Notes: generated by a model from the sequence alone, not told the origin. 64,000 bases of DNA from Acinetobacter sp. TGL-Y2 (GCF_001612555.1 NZ_CP015110.1:1240001-1304000); one strand, 5' to 3'. Counted from the stretch's first letter, positions 55,000 to 64,000 are shown. Numbers and translations are program-made.

Positions 55000-55097
55000 G
55001 AAGATTGAAGATTGAAGATTGAAGATTGAAGATTGAAGATTGAAGATTGAAGATTGAAGATTGAAGATTGAAGATTGAAGATTGAAGATTGAAGATT
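55000..55097. repeat. 14 perfect tandem copies of the heptamer GAAGATT
   Basis: 98 bp consisting of 14 uninterrupted GAAGATT units, starting 8 bp after the dctA terminator. It is non-coding, with no spacers. Such a perfect short array is expected to vary in copy number by replication slippage. Confidence 0.97.
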
Positions 55098-55255
55098 GCT
55101 TATCTAGGGCAATCACTCAAACTACAATTTAGAAATGAAAATAACATGCTTCGCTGATCATATGGTTTGTCTTTAATTTTCTTCATAGAAACAAATTTAG
55201 AATGATTGCAATAAAGCTTAAAGGATATAGGCGCTATATTGAGTTTCATTCATTA

Positions 55256-55283
55256 AAAAAAAAGCCCATCATCAAGATGAGCT
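55256..55283 (-). terminator. terminator of the YeeE/YedE gene
   Basis: On the minus strand AGCTCATC - TTGAT - GATGGGCT with one G-U pair, followed by a run of Ts. Confidence 0.85.
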
Positions 55284-55304
55284 GCGTGTTTTAAAGTGTG
55301 TAGA

Positions 55305-56516
55305 TTAACAACCAGTCAATTTTTCAGACTGCGGTTTTTCATCTGGAAAAAAGACAGGACGGAGTTTTACACCGACACTATTGCCAATAAAGGCAAAAAT
55401 GAGCCATAACCATCCGTGTACGCTGCCTGACGCAATGCCGCTGAAGTAAGCACCGATATTACAGCCATATGCTAAACGTGCGCCGTAACCGAGCATTAAG
55501 CCACCGATTACCGCCGCAACAATTGAACGTTTCGGAATGTTTAAGCGAGGTGCAAATTTTCCAGCTAAGCTTGCTGCCAATAAAGCACCCAACATGATAC
55601 CGAAGTTCATCATGGAGGTGATATCAAACCACAGTGATTCTGACAGTGCTTTGGCATTGCCTGGTATTTGCCAATAGGCCCAAGACGCAACATCAATACC
55701 ACCGAATGCTGCTACTTTTGCCGCCCAAACTGCCAACGCAGAGGTTACACCCCAAGGACGACCTGCCAAAGCTAAAGTGGCAAAGTTGAGCAGGGTTAAA
55801 ATAATACCGCCCCAGATGAGTGGCCATGGACCGCGTATGAAACGCTTCCAACCTTGATATTCACTCTCGGGTTCAAGCTCAAGCGAGCCATGACGTTTCT
55901 TCTCAAAATATATAGTGGCTAGCGCAATGAGTGCAAACAACACAAAGTTGATAAGTAGCGCAGGCACGACGCCTAGACTTGCCACCACAGAAATAGGTGC
56001 AAGATGAGGTAGATTGAACCACCAGTCTAGATGCGTGGTCGCAATTAAAGAACCTGTACAGAAGAAGAATAAGGTGATGAGCATACGAGAACTACCACCA
56101 CCTACAGTATAGAGTGTTCCTGATGCACAGCCGCCACCGAGTTGCATACCAATACCAAAAATGAAGGCACCTATCATGACCGACATAGACACGGGGCTGA
56201 TATTACCTTTCACTGGATTGCCGAAAAGCTCACCTGCACCGAGTGCTGGGAAAAACAATAATACTGCAACACCAAGCATGATCATTTGAGCGCGCAATCC
56301 ACGACCACGCCGTTCTTTAATAAATACACGCCAGCTCGAAGTGAAGCCAAAAGAAGCATGATATAAGGTCATACCTAAAGCGCCACCAATTGAAAACAGC
56401 AGCGCTTGGTTTATACCTACGATTTGATAAGCGCCGATCATACCCACCAATAATAGGAAAATAGCCACCCAAACCGATAACTGGGAGCGATCAGATTTTG
56501 CTGCGATAATAGACAT
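55305..56516 (-). CDS. YeeE/YedE-family sulfur-compound transporter
   Basis: A 403-residue inner-membrane protein with about ten hydrophobic segments and internal two-fold similarity. The two diagnostic re-entrant motifs are GIGMQLGGGCASGTLYTVGGGS (~residue 120) and GYGARLAYGCNIGAYFSGIASGS (~350), each with the conserved Cys that binds sulfur in thiosulfate transporters such as TsuA. It probably imports thiosulfate or a related sulfur species. No rhodanese or TusA gene is adjacent. A Cys closes the C-terminus. Terminator on one side, VIT-type gene behind it. Confidence 0.88.
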   Translation of the reverse strand: MSIIAAKSDRSQLSVWVAIFLLLVGMIGAYQIVGINQALLFSIGGALGMTLYHASFGFTSSWRVFIKERRGRGLRAQMIMLGVAVLLFFPALGAGELFGNPVKGNISPVSMSVMIGAFIFGIGMQLGGGCASGTLYTVGGGSSRMLITLFFFCTGSLIATTHLDWWFNLPHLAPISVVASLGVVPALLINFVLFALIALATIYFEKKRHGSLELEPESEYQGWKRFIRGPWPLIWGGIILTLLNFATLALAGRPWGVTSALAVWAAKVAAFGGIDVASWAYWQIPGNAKALSESLWFDITSMMNFGIMLGALLAASLAGKFAPRLNIPKRSIVAAVIGGLMLGYGARLAYGCNIGAYFSGIASGSVHGWLWLIFAFIGNSVGVKLRPVFFPDEKPQSEKLTGC

Positions 56517-56698
56517 GGGAGTAAATAGTAAAATATATTAAAGGTTTATTTTAAGTGATCTACACTCAAATGGGGTATTCGAGTATCTATATAACGCGGG
56601 TATTTTGCTGAGATTAATTGATTTTGTATATTGGTTATTTTGATAATGTGCTCTTTTTTTTAGCGTAATAAAGTTTAAATATGAACCGATGTCCTCAA

Positions 56699-57391
56699 TC
56701 AAACATTAAATAAAGAACCAAGCCAGCTTGTTAACAGCATCGCAGCAATTCCCCAGAGCATGACGCGAATACAACCTTTTAGCATAGATGTCCCTGTAAA
56801 ATAACCCGACATGACACCCAATAAACCTAAAGAACACGCGCCAACCAGCCCAACGATAAGCATCAAATTTTCAGCAGAGCTGAACAAAATCGCCATGAGT
56901 GGAAAAAATGCACCCAATGAAAAGGAAAGGGCAGATGACCAAGCAGCGAGTATGGGTTTAGCACTGGTCATTTCATTAATCCCAATTTCATCACGTGCAT
57001 GTGCTTGCAAGGCATCATGATCCATAAGCTCTACCGCAACTTCATGCGCAAGCTTGGGATTAACGCCACGTTGAATATAGATCTGTGTAAGCTCAGCTAG
57101 CTCCAAATGAGGATTTTTTTCTAGTTCATTGGCTTCAAATTTTAAATCTGCTTCTTCAATATCAGATTGAGATTTAACTGAAATGTATTCACCTGCAGCC
57201 ATAGATAAAGCACCAGCAATAAGGCCCGCAATACAGCTGATAAAAAGGGTGTGATTGGATGCGCCACTTGCTGCCATGCCCAAAACTAAACTGGTGACAG
57301 AAATAATCCCATCATTGGCCCCGAGGACTGAGGCGCGTAACCATCCAGTGCGGTGAATATAGTGAGGCTGTTCATGCTGAGATATCGACAT
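56699..57391 (-). CDS. VIT1/CCC1-family metal transporter
   Basis: A 230-residue membrane protein of the VIT (vacuolar iron/manganese transporter) family. GWLRASVLGANDGIISVTSLVLGMAASG near residue 16 and IAGLIAGALSMAAGEYISVKSQSDIEEADL near 54 form the first half and metal-binding loop; LAAWSSALSFSLGAFFPLMAILF and the C-terminal segments complete five membrane spans. A Glu/Asp/His-rich cytoplasmic stretch (about 80-140) would bind metal. Likely exports Fe2+ or Mn2+. Its own unit. Confidence 0.9.
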   Translation of the reverse strand: MSISQHEQPHYIHRTGWLRASVLGANDGIISVTSLVLGMAASGASNHTLFISCIAGLIAGALSMAAGEYISVKSQSDIEEADLKFEANELEKNPHLELAELTQIYIQRGVNPKLAHEVAVELMDHDALQAHARDEIGINEMTSAKPILAAWSSALSFSLGAFFPLMAILFSSAENLMLIVGLVGACSLGLLGVMSGYFTGTSMLKGCIRVMLWGIAAMLLTSWLGSLFNV

Positions 57392-57472
57392 TGATGCTTT
57401 AGTGAAATTGAATGTTTATTTAAAATAGAAGATATTTCGAGTTTAAATCAAGTTATTTATCATCAGATAAAT

Positions 57473-57500
57473 AAAAAGCCCTTAGACAGGGCTTTTTAAC
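57473..57500 (-). terminator. terminator of the Ala-rich lipoprotein gene
   Basis: AAAAAGCCCT - TAGAC - AGGGCTTTTT, just past the stop codon on the minus strand. Confidence 0.92.
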
Positions 57501-57510
57501 TCAGCAAAAA

Positions 57511-57855
57511 TTATTGTTGAGCTTTTTCTTTTACATTTGAAGCGCCTTCTTCAACCGCAGCAGCAGCGTTAGCAGTTGCATCTTTGGTTGCATCAACAGT
57601 CGCATCAGCAGCGTTATCTACCGCTACAGCTGTGTTATGTGCAGCATTTTCAGTTGCAGCAGCAGCGTTATCTACCGCTACAGCCGTATTATCAGCAGCA
57701 TTTTGAGTTGCATCTTTAATGTCTTCACCGGCTTGAGTTGCAGCATTTTCTAAATGCTCACCCGTTGTAGCGCCTGTTTCAGGTGCTTTCTCTTTATTAC
57801 AACCAACTAAAGCAACAGTAGCAGCAAGACCTAAAGCAACAAGTAATTTATTCAT
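57511..57855 (-). CDS. Ala-rich repeat lipoprotein
   Basis: A 114-residue lipoprotein: signal peptide MNKLLVALGLAATVALVGC with lipobox LVGC, then a low-complexity helical body of Ala, Asn, Asp, Thr with repeated NTAVAVDNAA units (two copies) and related 11-residue periods, suggesting an amphipathic helix or coiled coil. No aromatic residues. AAAGGTAG precedes the start; a longer frame to 57891 is not supported. Similar to small entericidin/Lpp-like or late-embryogenesis-like helical lipoproteins; no known function. Confidence 0.8.
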   Translation of the reverse strand: MNKLLVALGLAATVALVGCNKEKAPETGATTGEHLENAATQAGEDIKDATQNAADNTAVAVDNAAAATENAAHNTAVAVDNAADATVDATKDATANAAAAVEEGASNVKEKAQQ

Positions 57856-57973
57856 TTTATCTACCTTTATTAAACTATTATTTTGATCCAAGGTCTTTGG
57901 ATGAGACCAATATATACAAGTTCAGCAAAAAATAAATATTGAAAATTGTAAAGATTTTATTGGCTTAAAATAA

Positions 57974-58007
57974 AAACCCATGATGTTAGTAATAACATCA
58001 TGGGTTT
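57974..58007. terminator. perfect long terminator hairpin after ahpF
   Basis: AAACCCATGATGTTA - GTAA - TAACATCATGGGTTT, 15-bp perfect stem. It lies 83 bp past the ahpF stop on the minus strand. Confidence 0.85.
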
Positions 58008-58089
58008 AATATCGGACTTTGACTCGAAGGCATGCATTTAAGTTCAAGATATCTATCTAAAACCTGCCTTCTTTTCTTTTAAAATTCGA

Positions 58090-59655
58090 TTACTGCCCCG
58101 AACGGATCATATAATCAAAAGCAGACAATGATGCTTTTGCGCCTTCACCTGTGGCAATAATGATTTGCTTATAAGGCACAGTGGTACAGTCACCTGCAGC
58201 AAATACTCCTTTGACATTGGTTTCGTTACGATCATTAATGATGATCTCACCGCGGTTACTCAGTTCAACATCCGATTCTTTCAAGAAATCCGTATTGGGC
58301 AACAAACCAATCTGTACAAAGATCCCTGCAAGTTCAACCGTATGTTCTTCATCAGTTGCACGGTCTTTGTATTTCAAAGCAGTTACTTGTTTGCCATCAC
58401 CCACCACTTCTGTCGATAAGGCATTTTTGATCACAGTGGTGTTGGGTAAGCTATTCAATTTGTCTTGAAGCACTTGGTCAGCACGAAGTTTGGTATCAAA
58501 TTCAACCAGTGTTACATGCTCAACAATCCCTGCAAGATCAATCGCCGCTTCTACACCTGAGTTACCACCACCGATCACCGCAACACGTTTAGCTTTAAAC
58601 AGTGGGCCGTCACAATGCGGGCAGTAGGCAACACCACGAGTTTTGTATTCTTGCTCGCCTGGTACATTCATTTCTCTCCAACGTGCACCTGTAGAGAGGA
58701 TCACGGTTTTCGATTCAAGTTTTGCACCATTTTCCAAAGTGATTTCAACATTGCCATACGTAGTTTGGTCTGCACCCACAATTGATTTCACACGTTGCAG
58801 GTTCATGATGTCGACACCGTACTCACGTACATGTGCTTCCATTTCGGCTGCAAACTTAGGACCTTGTGTTTTTTGCACTGAAGTGAAATTTTCAATGTCC
58901 ATGGTATCCATGACTTGACCACCCATGCGCTCAGCTACGATCCCTGTTTTGATGCCTTTACGAGCAGCATAGATGGCTGCGGTATTCCCTGCAGGACCAC
59001 CACCAATCACCAATACATCAAAGGCTTCTTTGGCATTCAATTTCTCAGCGTCTTTCGCAGCAGAGTTGGTATCTAACTTGGCAATGATTTCTTCCAAAGT
59101 CATACGACCTTGACCAATATGCTCACCGTCTTGGAACAACATCGGAACGGCCATGATTTTACGTTCTTCAACTTCATCTTGGAAGAATGCACCATCAATC
59201 ATGGTTGCTGTTGTGCCTGGGTTGTTAATTGCAATCAAGTTGAGTGCTTGAACCACGTCTGGGCAGTTATGACAGCTCAACGATACAAATACATCAAAGT
59301 CAGCTTTTATATTCAAATCTTTAATTTGCGCCAAGACTTCATCAGAGACTTTTGGTGCATAACCTGATACTTGTAACAATGCTAAGATTAACGAGGTGAA
59401 CTCATGACCCATGGGTAAACCTGCGAAATTAACACGAGGTTGTTCACCCATTTTCGCGATACCAAAACTTGGTGCGCGGCTATTTGTACCGTCGAAACGT
59501 GCAGTCACCAATGCAGATAAAGCTGCGACTTCTTCTACCAATTCTTTAATTTGCTTTGATTTATCAGAATCATTTAAGGTTGCCACGATTTCGATAGGGC
59601 TTTCTAAGCGTTCAAGAAGTGTTTTAAGTTGTGCGGAAGTATTTTGATCTAACAT
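58090..59655 (-). CDS. ahpF: alkyl hydroperoxide reductase subunit F
   Basis: 521 residues from the ATG at 59655 (GGAGAC upstream). Two thioredoxin-like folds at the N-terminus with the redox pair SCHNCPDVV (~residue 127), then a thioredoxin-reductase-like part with FAD motif [18 protein letters not shown] (~217), active disulfide [24 protein letters not shown] (~340) and NAD(P)H motif, and the final [10 protein letters not shown]. AhpF reduces AhpC using NADH. Here it lies about 1.8 kb from ahpC, both on the minus strand, with three small loci between. Confidence 0.96.
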   Translation of the reverse strand: MLDQNTSAQLKTLLERLESPIEIVATLNDSDKSKQIKELVEEVAALSALVTARFDGTNSRAPSFGIAKMGEQPRVNFAGLPMGHEFTSLILALLQVSGYAPKVSDEVLAQIKDLNIKADFDVFVSLSCHNCPDVVQALNLIAINNPGTTATMIDGAFFQDEVEERKIMAVPMLFQDGEHIGQGRMTLEEIIAKLDTNSAAKDAEKLNAKEAFDVLVIGGGPAGNTAAIYAARKGIKTGIVAERMGGQVMDTMDIENFTSVQKTQGPKFAAEMEAHVREYGVDIMNLQRVKSIVGADQTTYGNVEITLENGAKLESKTVILSTGARWREMNVPGEQEYKTRGVAYCPHCDGPLFKAKRVAVIGGGNSGVEAAIDLAGIVEHVTLVEFDTKLRADQVLQDKLNSLPNTTVIKNALSTEVVGDGKQVTALKYKDRATDEEHTVELAGIFVQIGLLPNTDFLKESDVELSNRGEIIINDRNETNVKGVFAAGDCTTVPYKQIIIATGEGAKASLSAFDYMIRSGQ

Positions 59656-59973
59656 GGCTAACGTCTCCAAAGGAGTAAATGTTTATTGAATACAGCCATA
59701 GTAGAGCAAAACATGAAATAGGTAAAACAGTTTGTTTTTATATAAACAATCGGTTTTATGGATTTATAGCCTGTAATGGAAATTTAGTCGCCAAATATCA
59801 AAATGAAATTTACAGCTTATATGGCGCTAAGTGTAAGAAAATTCAAATGATAATGGGATAAAACAACTGAAAAAGATCAGCAAAATCATCCTATAAGACC
59901 AAATTGTTAAATTCTTATAAAATAAAATAGCAATGTTATAATTAAATCAACATGAATAGGTAGATTGAACGCA
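59656..59973. other. intergenic region upstream of ahpF
   Basis: About 318 bp. A 60-codon frame at 59679 has no ribosome site or family match and is taken as spurious. The ahpF promoter must lie here; no clear OxyR site could be identified by eye. Confidence 0.5.
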
Positions 59974-60195
59974 ATGAGCTTAAAAAAAGGAATATATCAA
60001 CATTATAAAGGTCAACTTTATCAAGTGATGAATGTCGCAACGCATAGTGAAACTGAAGAAAAGTTAGTGGTATATCAATGTTTATATGGGGATTATTCGA
60101 TTTGGGTAAGACCTTTAACCATGTTTACTGAAATGATTACCACACCCGATGATCGAGAAGTGGAGCGCTTTAAACTCATTCAAGAAGTCCTATAA
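59974..60195 (+). CDS. DUF1653 domain protein
   Basis: A 73-residue soluble protein: KKGIYQHYKGQLYQVMNVATHSETEEKLVVYQCLYGDYSIWVRPLTMFTE is the full DUF1653 pattern, a small beta-barrel of unknown function. The ATG at 59974 is used; an upstream TTG at 59965 adds three residues. It is followed 36 bp later by the frameshifted methyltransferase gene on the same strand. Confidence 0.88.
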   Translation: MSLKKGIYQHYKGQLYQVMNVATHSETEEKLVVYQCLYGDYSIWVRPLTMFTEMITTPDDREVERFKLIQEVL

Positions 60196-60231
60196 ACAGG
60201 TTGAGTAAAGTAATAAAAATAAGGCTTAATT

Positions 60232-60824
60232 ATGAGTTTAGACCAATATTTCATATCCAAGATGCAAGACATTTATGCAGAATTTAAAGCGTATGATGCA
60301 TCGCAATCTGAGCGCCTAGGTCGATATCGAAATATTGAGCCTGAATCCGCACGTTTTTTAGCGATGTTGATCCGTATTCAACAATCTAAGCGTATTTTAG
60401 AAATTGGAACATCCACGGGTTATTCAACCCTTTGGTTGGCAGATGCAGCGCAAGTCACTCAAGCAAAACTGATCACTTTAGAAATTGATCCAGACAGAAC
60501 CGTGAAGGCGCAGCATTATGCGAAAGCGTTAAAGCTTGATCATGTCATTGATTTTCGAGTGGTTGATGCAGGCATATTTTGCGATCTTGTAGGCAAAAAT
60601 TTGATTTTATTGTGTTGGATGCAGAGCGTGATGCTTATGTCGACTATTGGGTATATTTGCAGCATTTGCTCGAACCCAAGGGTGGCGTACTGATCATTGA
60701 TAATGTAATTTCACACGCGCATGAGGTTCAAGCTATTTTTGATTTAATTGAAAATGATTCAAGATTCATCTCTACGACATTGACCATAGGCGCGGGCTTA
60801 TTGATGGTAACTTTTAAAGATTAA
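60232..60824 (+). pseudogene. SAM-dependent O-methyltransferase, frameshifted
   Basis: The first frame (60232 to about 60590) encodes the SAM-binding part: RILEIGTSTGYSTLWLADA (motif I) and LITLEIDPDRT. Past a single-base indel between about 60573 and 60602 (an A5 run lies at 60595) the protein continues in another frame as FDFIVLDAERDAYVDYWVYL, GGVLIIDNVISHAHEV and ends LLMVTFKD. Together this is a complete class I O-methyltransferase of about 197 residues (CCoAOMT/YrrM type). Either a recent pseudogene or a sequencing error in the homopolymer. Confidence 0.82.
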
Positions 60825-60849
60825 AGTGGATAGATCAACCTAAAGCGGT

Positions 60850-60883
60850 AAAAGGATCAAACGTCAATTTGATCCTTTTTAAT
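60850..60883. terminator. bidirectional terminator
   Basis: AAAAGGATCAAA - CGTCAA - TTTGATCCTTTT, between the methyltransferase locus and the convergent KTSC gene. Confidence 0.92.
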
Positions 60884-60885
60884 GT

Positions 60886-61092
60886 CTAATTAATGCTGAT
60901 TCTGGTGAAATGTAAGTCATATTCTAAGTACTTGTGAACAAAAGCCGTTTTATCACTGCTACGCAATAAGTTGTTATAGATAAACTCTGGTACAGGGTGA
61001 TAAAGCTCACCAGAGCCATTATTGTAAAATATTTTTAAATAGCGCGAGGTCGCATTATATTTCCAAGTCGTCACAGCAAGAGGTGTTCCCAT
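60886..61092 (-). CDS. small KTSC-domain-like protein
   Basis: A 68-residue protein: SRYLKIFYNNGSGELYHPVPEFIYNNLLRSSDKTAFVHKYL follows the KTSC pattern (YD...G.Y.Y..VP...Y..L..A.S.G.F....I) though with HKY in place of NxxI. KTSC domains occur alone or fused to nucleic-acid enzymes; function unknown. Excellent ribosome site AAGGAGATGCC before the ATG supports translation. Confidence 0.75.
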   Translation of the reverse strand: MGTPLAVTTWKYNATSRYLKIFYNNGSGELYHPVPEFIYNNLLRSSDKTAFVHKYLEYDLHFTRISIN

Positions 61093-61405
61093 GGCATCTC
61101 CTTGAACTATAGGCTTATGATGATGTTATTAGATTTGCTAAACCTATTGTGACCATAAGTCAGATAGGAAAGCTTATGTATAGCAGATTTGTAAATCCAA
61201 ATGCATGCTCAAAATGAGATTAAGTTTTCTATTTATTTGATGGAAAATATGAATAAATTAAAAACATGATAATTTTTAGATCAGTCTATTATGAAAATTT
61301 AAGCTGAAATAAATGTATAAGAACGCCTGAATTTTGAACTGTATTACCTCATCTTTGACCACTAATAACGATTTTTAAATAAAAAAGTTAATGGATGATT
61401 CAAAT
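61093..61405. other. intergenic region without recognised features
   Basis: About 310 bp, AT-rich, upstream of the KTSC gene and downstream of ahpC. No ORF with a ribosome site was found. Confidence 0.5.
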
Positions 61406-61436
61406 AAAAAACCACGCTAAAAGCGTGGTTTTTTTA
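61406..61436 (-). terminator. terminator of ahpC
   Basis: AAAAACCACGCT - AAAA - AGCGTGGTTTTT, just past the ahpC stop on the minus strand. Confidence 0.93.
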
Positions 61437-61460
61437 AATCAGTTCGATCTAATTAAAGAA

Positions 61461-62024
61461 TTAGATTTTACCTACTAGGTCGATTGAAGGCGCAAGCGTT
61501 GCATCGCCTTCTTTCCATTTAGCAGGGCAAACTTCGCCTGGGTGAGCATGTACGTATTGAGCTGCTTTAACTTTACGAAGAAGTTCAGAAGCATCACGGC
61601 CAATACCACCAGCGTTGATTTCAACGATTTGGATTTTACCTTCTGGATCGATAACGAAAGTACCACGGTCAGCAAGACCAGCAGCTTCGATTAGAACTTC
61701 AAAGTTTTTAGACAAAGTCCACGTTGGATCGCCAATTAATGGGTATTGGATTTTACCAATCACTTCAGAAGTATCATGCCAAGCTTTATGAGTGAAGTGA
61801 GTGTCAGTTGAAACACCGTAAACTTCCACGCCTAATTTTTGGAATTCAGCATAGTTGTCAGCAAGATCGCCAAGTTCAGTTGGACAAACAAAAGTGAAGT
61901 CAGCTGGGTAGAAGAATACGACAGACCATTTGCCTTTAAGATCAGCTTCTGTAACATCTACAAATTGACCGTTGTGGTAAGCAGTCGCTGCGAATGGTTT
62001 AACTTCAGTATTAATTAAGCTCAT
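61461..62024 (-). CDS. ahpC: alkyl hydroperoxide reductase subunit C (peroxiredoxin)
   Basis: A 187-residue typical 2-Cys peroxiredoxin. Peroxidatic Cys in [19 protein letters not shown] (~residue 47), resolving Cys in [13 protein letters not shown] (~166), with [14 protein letters not shown] and [13 protein letters not shown] between. The start [11 protein letters not shown] equals that of E. coli AhpC; GGAGAC lies 8 nt upstream. Reduces H2O2, organic peroxides and peroxynitrite with AhpF. Confidence 0.96.
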   Translation of the reverse strand: MSLINTEVKPFAATAYHNGQFVDVTEADLKGKWSVVFFYPADFTFVCPTELGDLADNYAEFQKLGVEVYGVSTDTHFTHKAWHDTSEVIGKIQYPLIGDPTWTLSKNFEVLIEAAGLADRGTFVIDPEGKIQIVEINAGGIGRDASELLRKVKAAQYVHAHPGEVCPAKWKEGDATLAPSIDLVGKI

Positions 62025-62567
62025 CATTGTCTCCATGATTAAGGATTGTCTTTAATTTCTAATAGAGTATCGAAACTTGTGTTATTGCTGAAACAGTATT
62101 TTTACATAACTAGCATCGGAAAAACCGAACTGAGTAATGTGAGAAGTATTCAATTTCACTCAATACAGTCATTTTGTCATTCAACATCAAAGTTATGATT
62201 CTTTCATGACAAAAGAAAAGTTAAGAAAAGATCCGTTGTTAAACATGAAGCCATTGGAGTGAGAATTCAAGGGCTGAGTTTAAAAAAGATAGAAAAATAA
62301 TGGAAATCAATATCGTGATCGTAGATATATGCGCCATATAACGCTTTTCTAAAGAAAAAAATAAATAAACATCAGTTCGAAATAGGTCAATAGGTCACTA
62401 GTTTAATAGAATATTAGAGATGAATTTTCTGAGGATAAAAATCAACAATTAAATGACATGGTGTTAAATGATCTGTTCAGTCTGAGTTTTGTAGGTCAAA
62501 GACTATGCCTGTATCTTGTTACAGCGTAAAATAGGCAATTCATCTTTACTTTTAGGGTACGTCATCT
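62025..62567. other. intergenic region between ahpC and hrpA
   Basis: About 540 bp between divergent genes. No supported ORF, RNA or long repeat. Must contain the ahpC and hrpA promoters; I could not identify an OxyR box. Confidence 0.5.
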
Positions 62568-64000
62568 GTGGTAAGTCATTTAAATGTAGATCAATGGGTC
62601 ATGGCTCGCGACCGTCATCGTTTAAATCGACTGCGTAAAGGTAAAGATGCAAATCCAAAGCAGTATCAAGAATTATTTGAAAAATCCAATTTAAAAGTCC
62701 GTTCACGTCTAGACAGTATTCCCAACATTAAACTGAATCAAGATTTGCCTGTGACCCAATATACAGACAAGTTGATTGAGGCCATTCAGCAGAACCAAGT
62801 GGTGATTGTGGCAGGAGAAACGGGTTCAGGTAAGACTACTCAGCTCCCTCAAATTGCAATGCTTGCAGGACGTGGTTTGACTGGAATGATTGGTCATACA
62901 CAGCCACGTCGTTTGGCGGCGCGTACAGTCTCTCAGCGAATTTCAGAAGAAGTCGGTCAAAAACTCGGTGAGTCGATCAGTTTTAAAATCCGTTTTAATG
63001 AGCAAGGCTCTCAGGACTCATTGGTGCGTCTAATGACCGATGGGATTCTGCTTGCTGAATTGGGTCATGATCGCTTTTTAACAAAATACGATACGATCAT
63101 TATTGATGAGGCGCATGAGCGCTCACTCAATATCGACTTTATCATGGGCTATTTAAAGCAGCTACTACCCAAACGCCCAGATTTAAAGGTGATCGTGACG
63201 TCTGCGACTTTAGATGTAAATCGCTTTAGTGCTTACTTTAACAATGCCCCGATTTTTGAAGTTGAAGGTCGAAGTTTTCCAGTAGAACTGCGTTATCGAC
63301 CTATTTCAGAAATGAGTATTGTGGGTAGTGATGATGATGAATTTGATGATTTTGAAGAAAATTTACCGCGAGCAGTCGTGCAAGCGGTTGAAGAATGTTT
63401 TCAAGATGCACAAGAAAAAGGGCATCCTGAACACGCGGATATTTTGATTTTTGCCAGTACAGAACTTGAAATTCGAGAACTACAAGAAACCCTACAAAAA
63501 TTTGGTCCAAAACACACCGAAATTTTACCGCTGTATGCTCGACTTGCGATTGCAGAACAGCAACGTATTTTCAATGCAGGTGGTGGTGGACGACGGATTA
63601 TTATTGCCACCAACGTTGCTGAAACCGCACTGACGGTTCCGAATATTCGTTATGTGATTGATAGTGGTTTTGCACGTATTTCACGTTATAGCTATCGTTC
63701 ACGGGTACAACGTCTGCCAATCGAGGCGATTTCACAAGCCGCAGCCAATCAGCGTAAAGGGCGCTGTGGTCGTATTGCACCCGGTGTCTGTATTCGTCTG
63801 TATAGTGAAGATGACTTTTTAGGCCGTCCTGAGTTTACTGAACCTGAAATTAAACGAACCAATTTGGCATCCGTTATTTTACAGATGCAAAGTTTGAACT
63901 TAGGTTCGCTTGAAGATTTCGATTTCATTGAGCCACCTGATCACCGTTTGGTGAATGATGGTCGTAAGCTTTTGATTGAATTGGGTGCAATGAGTGAGAA
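62568..64000 (+). CDS. hrpA: ATP-dependent RNA helicase HrpA, 3' truncated by window
   Basis: The frame is open from about 62568 to the window end, giving at least 477 residues of a protein usually near 1300. Walker A VVIVAGETGSGKTTQLPQ (~residue 82), TQPRRLAA, the DEAH box IIIDEAHERSLNID, SATLDVNRFS, and the helicase C part with ATNVAETALTVPNIRYVIDSG and NQRKGRCGRIAPG. HrpA is a DEAH RNA helicase acting in mRNA processing and rescue of stalled ribosomes. The start may be GTG 62568 (AGGGTA upstream) or ATG 62601. Confidence 0.94.
   Translation, partial: MVSHLNVDQWVMARDRHRLNRLRKGKDANPKQYQELFEKSNLKVRSRLDSIPNIKLNQDLPVTQYTDKLIEAIQQNQVVIVAGETGSGKTTQLPQIAMLAGRGLTGMIGHTQPRRLAARTVSQRISEEVGQKLGESISFKIRFNEQGSQDSLVRLMTDGILLAELGHDRFLTKYDTIIIDEAHERSLNIDFIMGYLKQLLPKRPDLKVIVTSATLDVNRFSAYFNNAPIFEVEGRSFPVELRYRPISEMSIVGSDDDEFDDFEENLPRAVVQAVEECFQDAQEKGHPEHADILIFASTELEIRELQETLQKFGPKHTEILPLYARLAIAEQQRIFNAGGGGRRIIIATNVAETALTVPNIRYVIDSGFARISRYSYRSRVQRLPIEAISQAAANQRKGRCGRIAPGVCIRLYSEDDFLGRPEFTEPEIKRTNLASVILQMQSLNLGSLEDFDFIEPPDHRLVNDGRKLLIELGAMSE

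Noticed and set aside
55000..55097. Possible CRISPR array
   Set aside because: The 7-bp units are contiguous with no spacers and there are no cas genes; it is a simple tandem repeat.
59679..59861. 60-codon ORF upstream of ahpF
   Set aside because: No ribosome site, no family pattern, and it lies in the divergent promoter region of ahpF.

Overview
The window is a chromosomal segment of a gamma-proteobacterium that looks like Acinetobacter (Moraxellaceae). The evidence is AT-rich DNA with compact intergenic spaces, a CarO-type outer membrane protein, an Acinetobacter-type ArgP/ArgO pair and Acinetobacter-type insertion sequences (IS). It also has a Pseudomonadales gene order (nadB, mucD-like protease, lepA-lepB-DUF4845-rnc-era-recO-pdxJ). 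The first gene (purL) is cut at its 5' end and the last (hrpA) at its 3' end by the window borders.

Layout. 1-13 kb: purL, small hypotheticals, nitroreductase, enoyl-CoA hydratase, nadM, argP/argO, bcp, queC/queE, dapD and carO. 13-19 kb: a sulfate-import operon read leftwards (sbp, an alpha/beta hydrolase, cysT, cysW, cysA, CysB-type regulator). 19-26 kb: pabC-mltG-tmk, two thioesterases, nadB and a periplasmic HtrA/MucD protease. 26-33.4 kb: an accessory insertion with a decayed integrase, an IS1-family element, aspA with a divergent LysR regulator, a dicarboxylate/amino-acid symporter, a 36-bp scar of the same IS end, and an IS5-family element. 33.6-41 kb: the lepA to miaE block, all on the + strand. 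41-45.5 kb: a DUF4198 protein, tRNA-Asn, a thioesterase, an HxlR regulator and an aspartate aminotransferase. 45.6-48.4 kb: a second decayed accessory patch (RTX-protein remnant, intact-looking IS427-type element with CTAG target duplication, IS30 scrap, integrase pseudogene) abutting dusB. 48.4-64 kb: dusB, a nitronate monooxygenase-like protein, a two-gene radical-SAM/DUF4130 putative DNA repair pair, a second dicarboxylate symporter, a 14-copy heptamer tandem repeat, a YeeE/YedE sulfur transporter, a VIT-family metal transporter, an Ala-rich lipoprotein, ahpF, small genes, a frameshifted O-methyltransferase, ahpC and hrpA.

How the parts fit. Most of the window is housekeeping: purine, NAD, folate, lysine/cell-wall, queuosine and pyridoxine synthesis; translation and RNA processing; protein export and quality control; sulfate uptake; and peroxide defence (Bcp, AhpC, AhpF). 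The accessory material sits in two patches. The first carries a plausible aspartate-use cassette: aspA, a LysR regulator and a transporter. An identical 15-bp palindromic motif lies in the aspA/lysR intergenic region and, inverted, upstream of the transporter, suggesting one regulon. The least understood intact module is the radical-SAM plus DUF4130 pair at 50957-52996. No CRISPR array, complete prophage or toxin-antitoxin module was seen.
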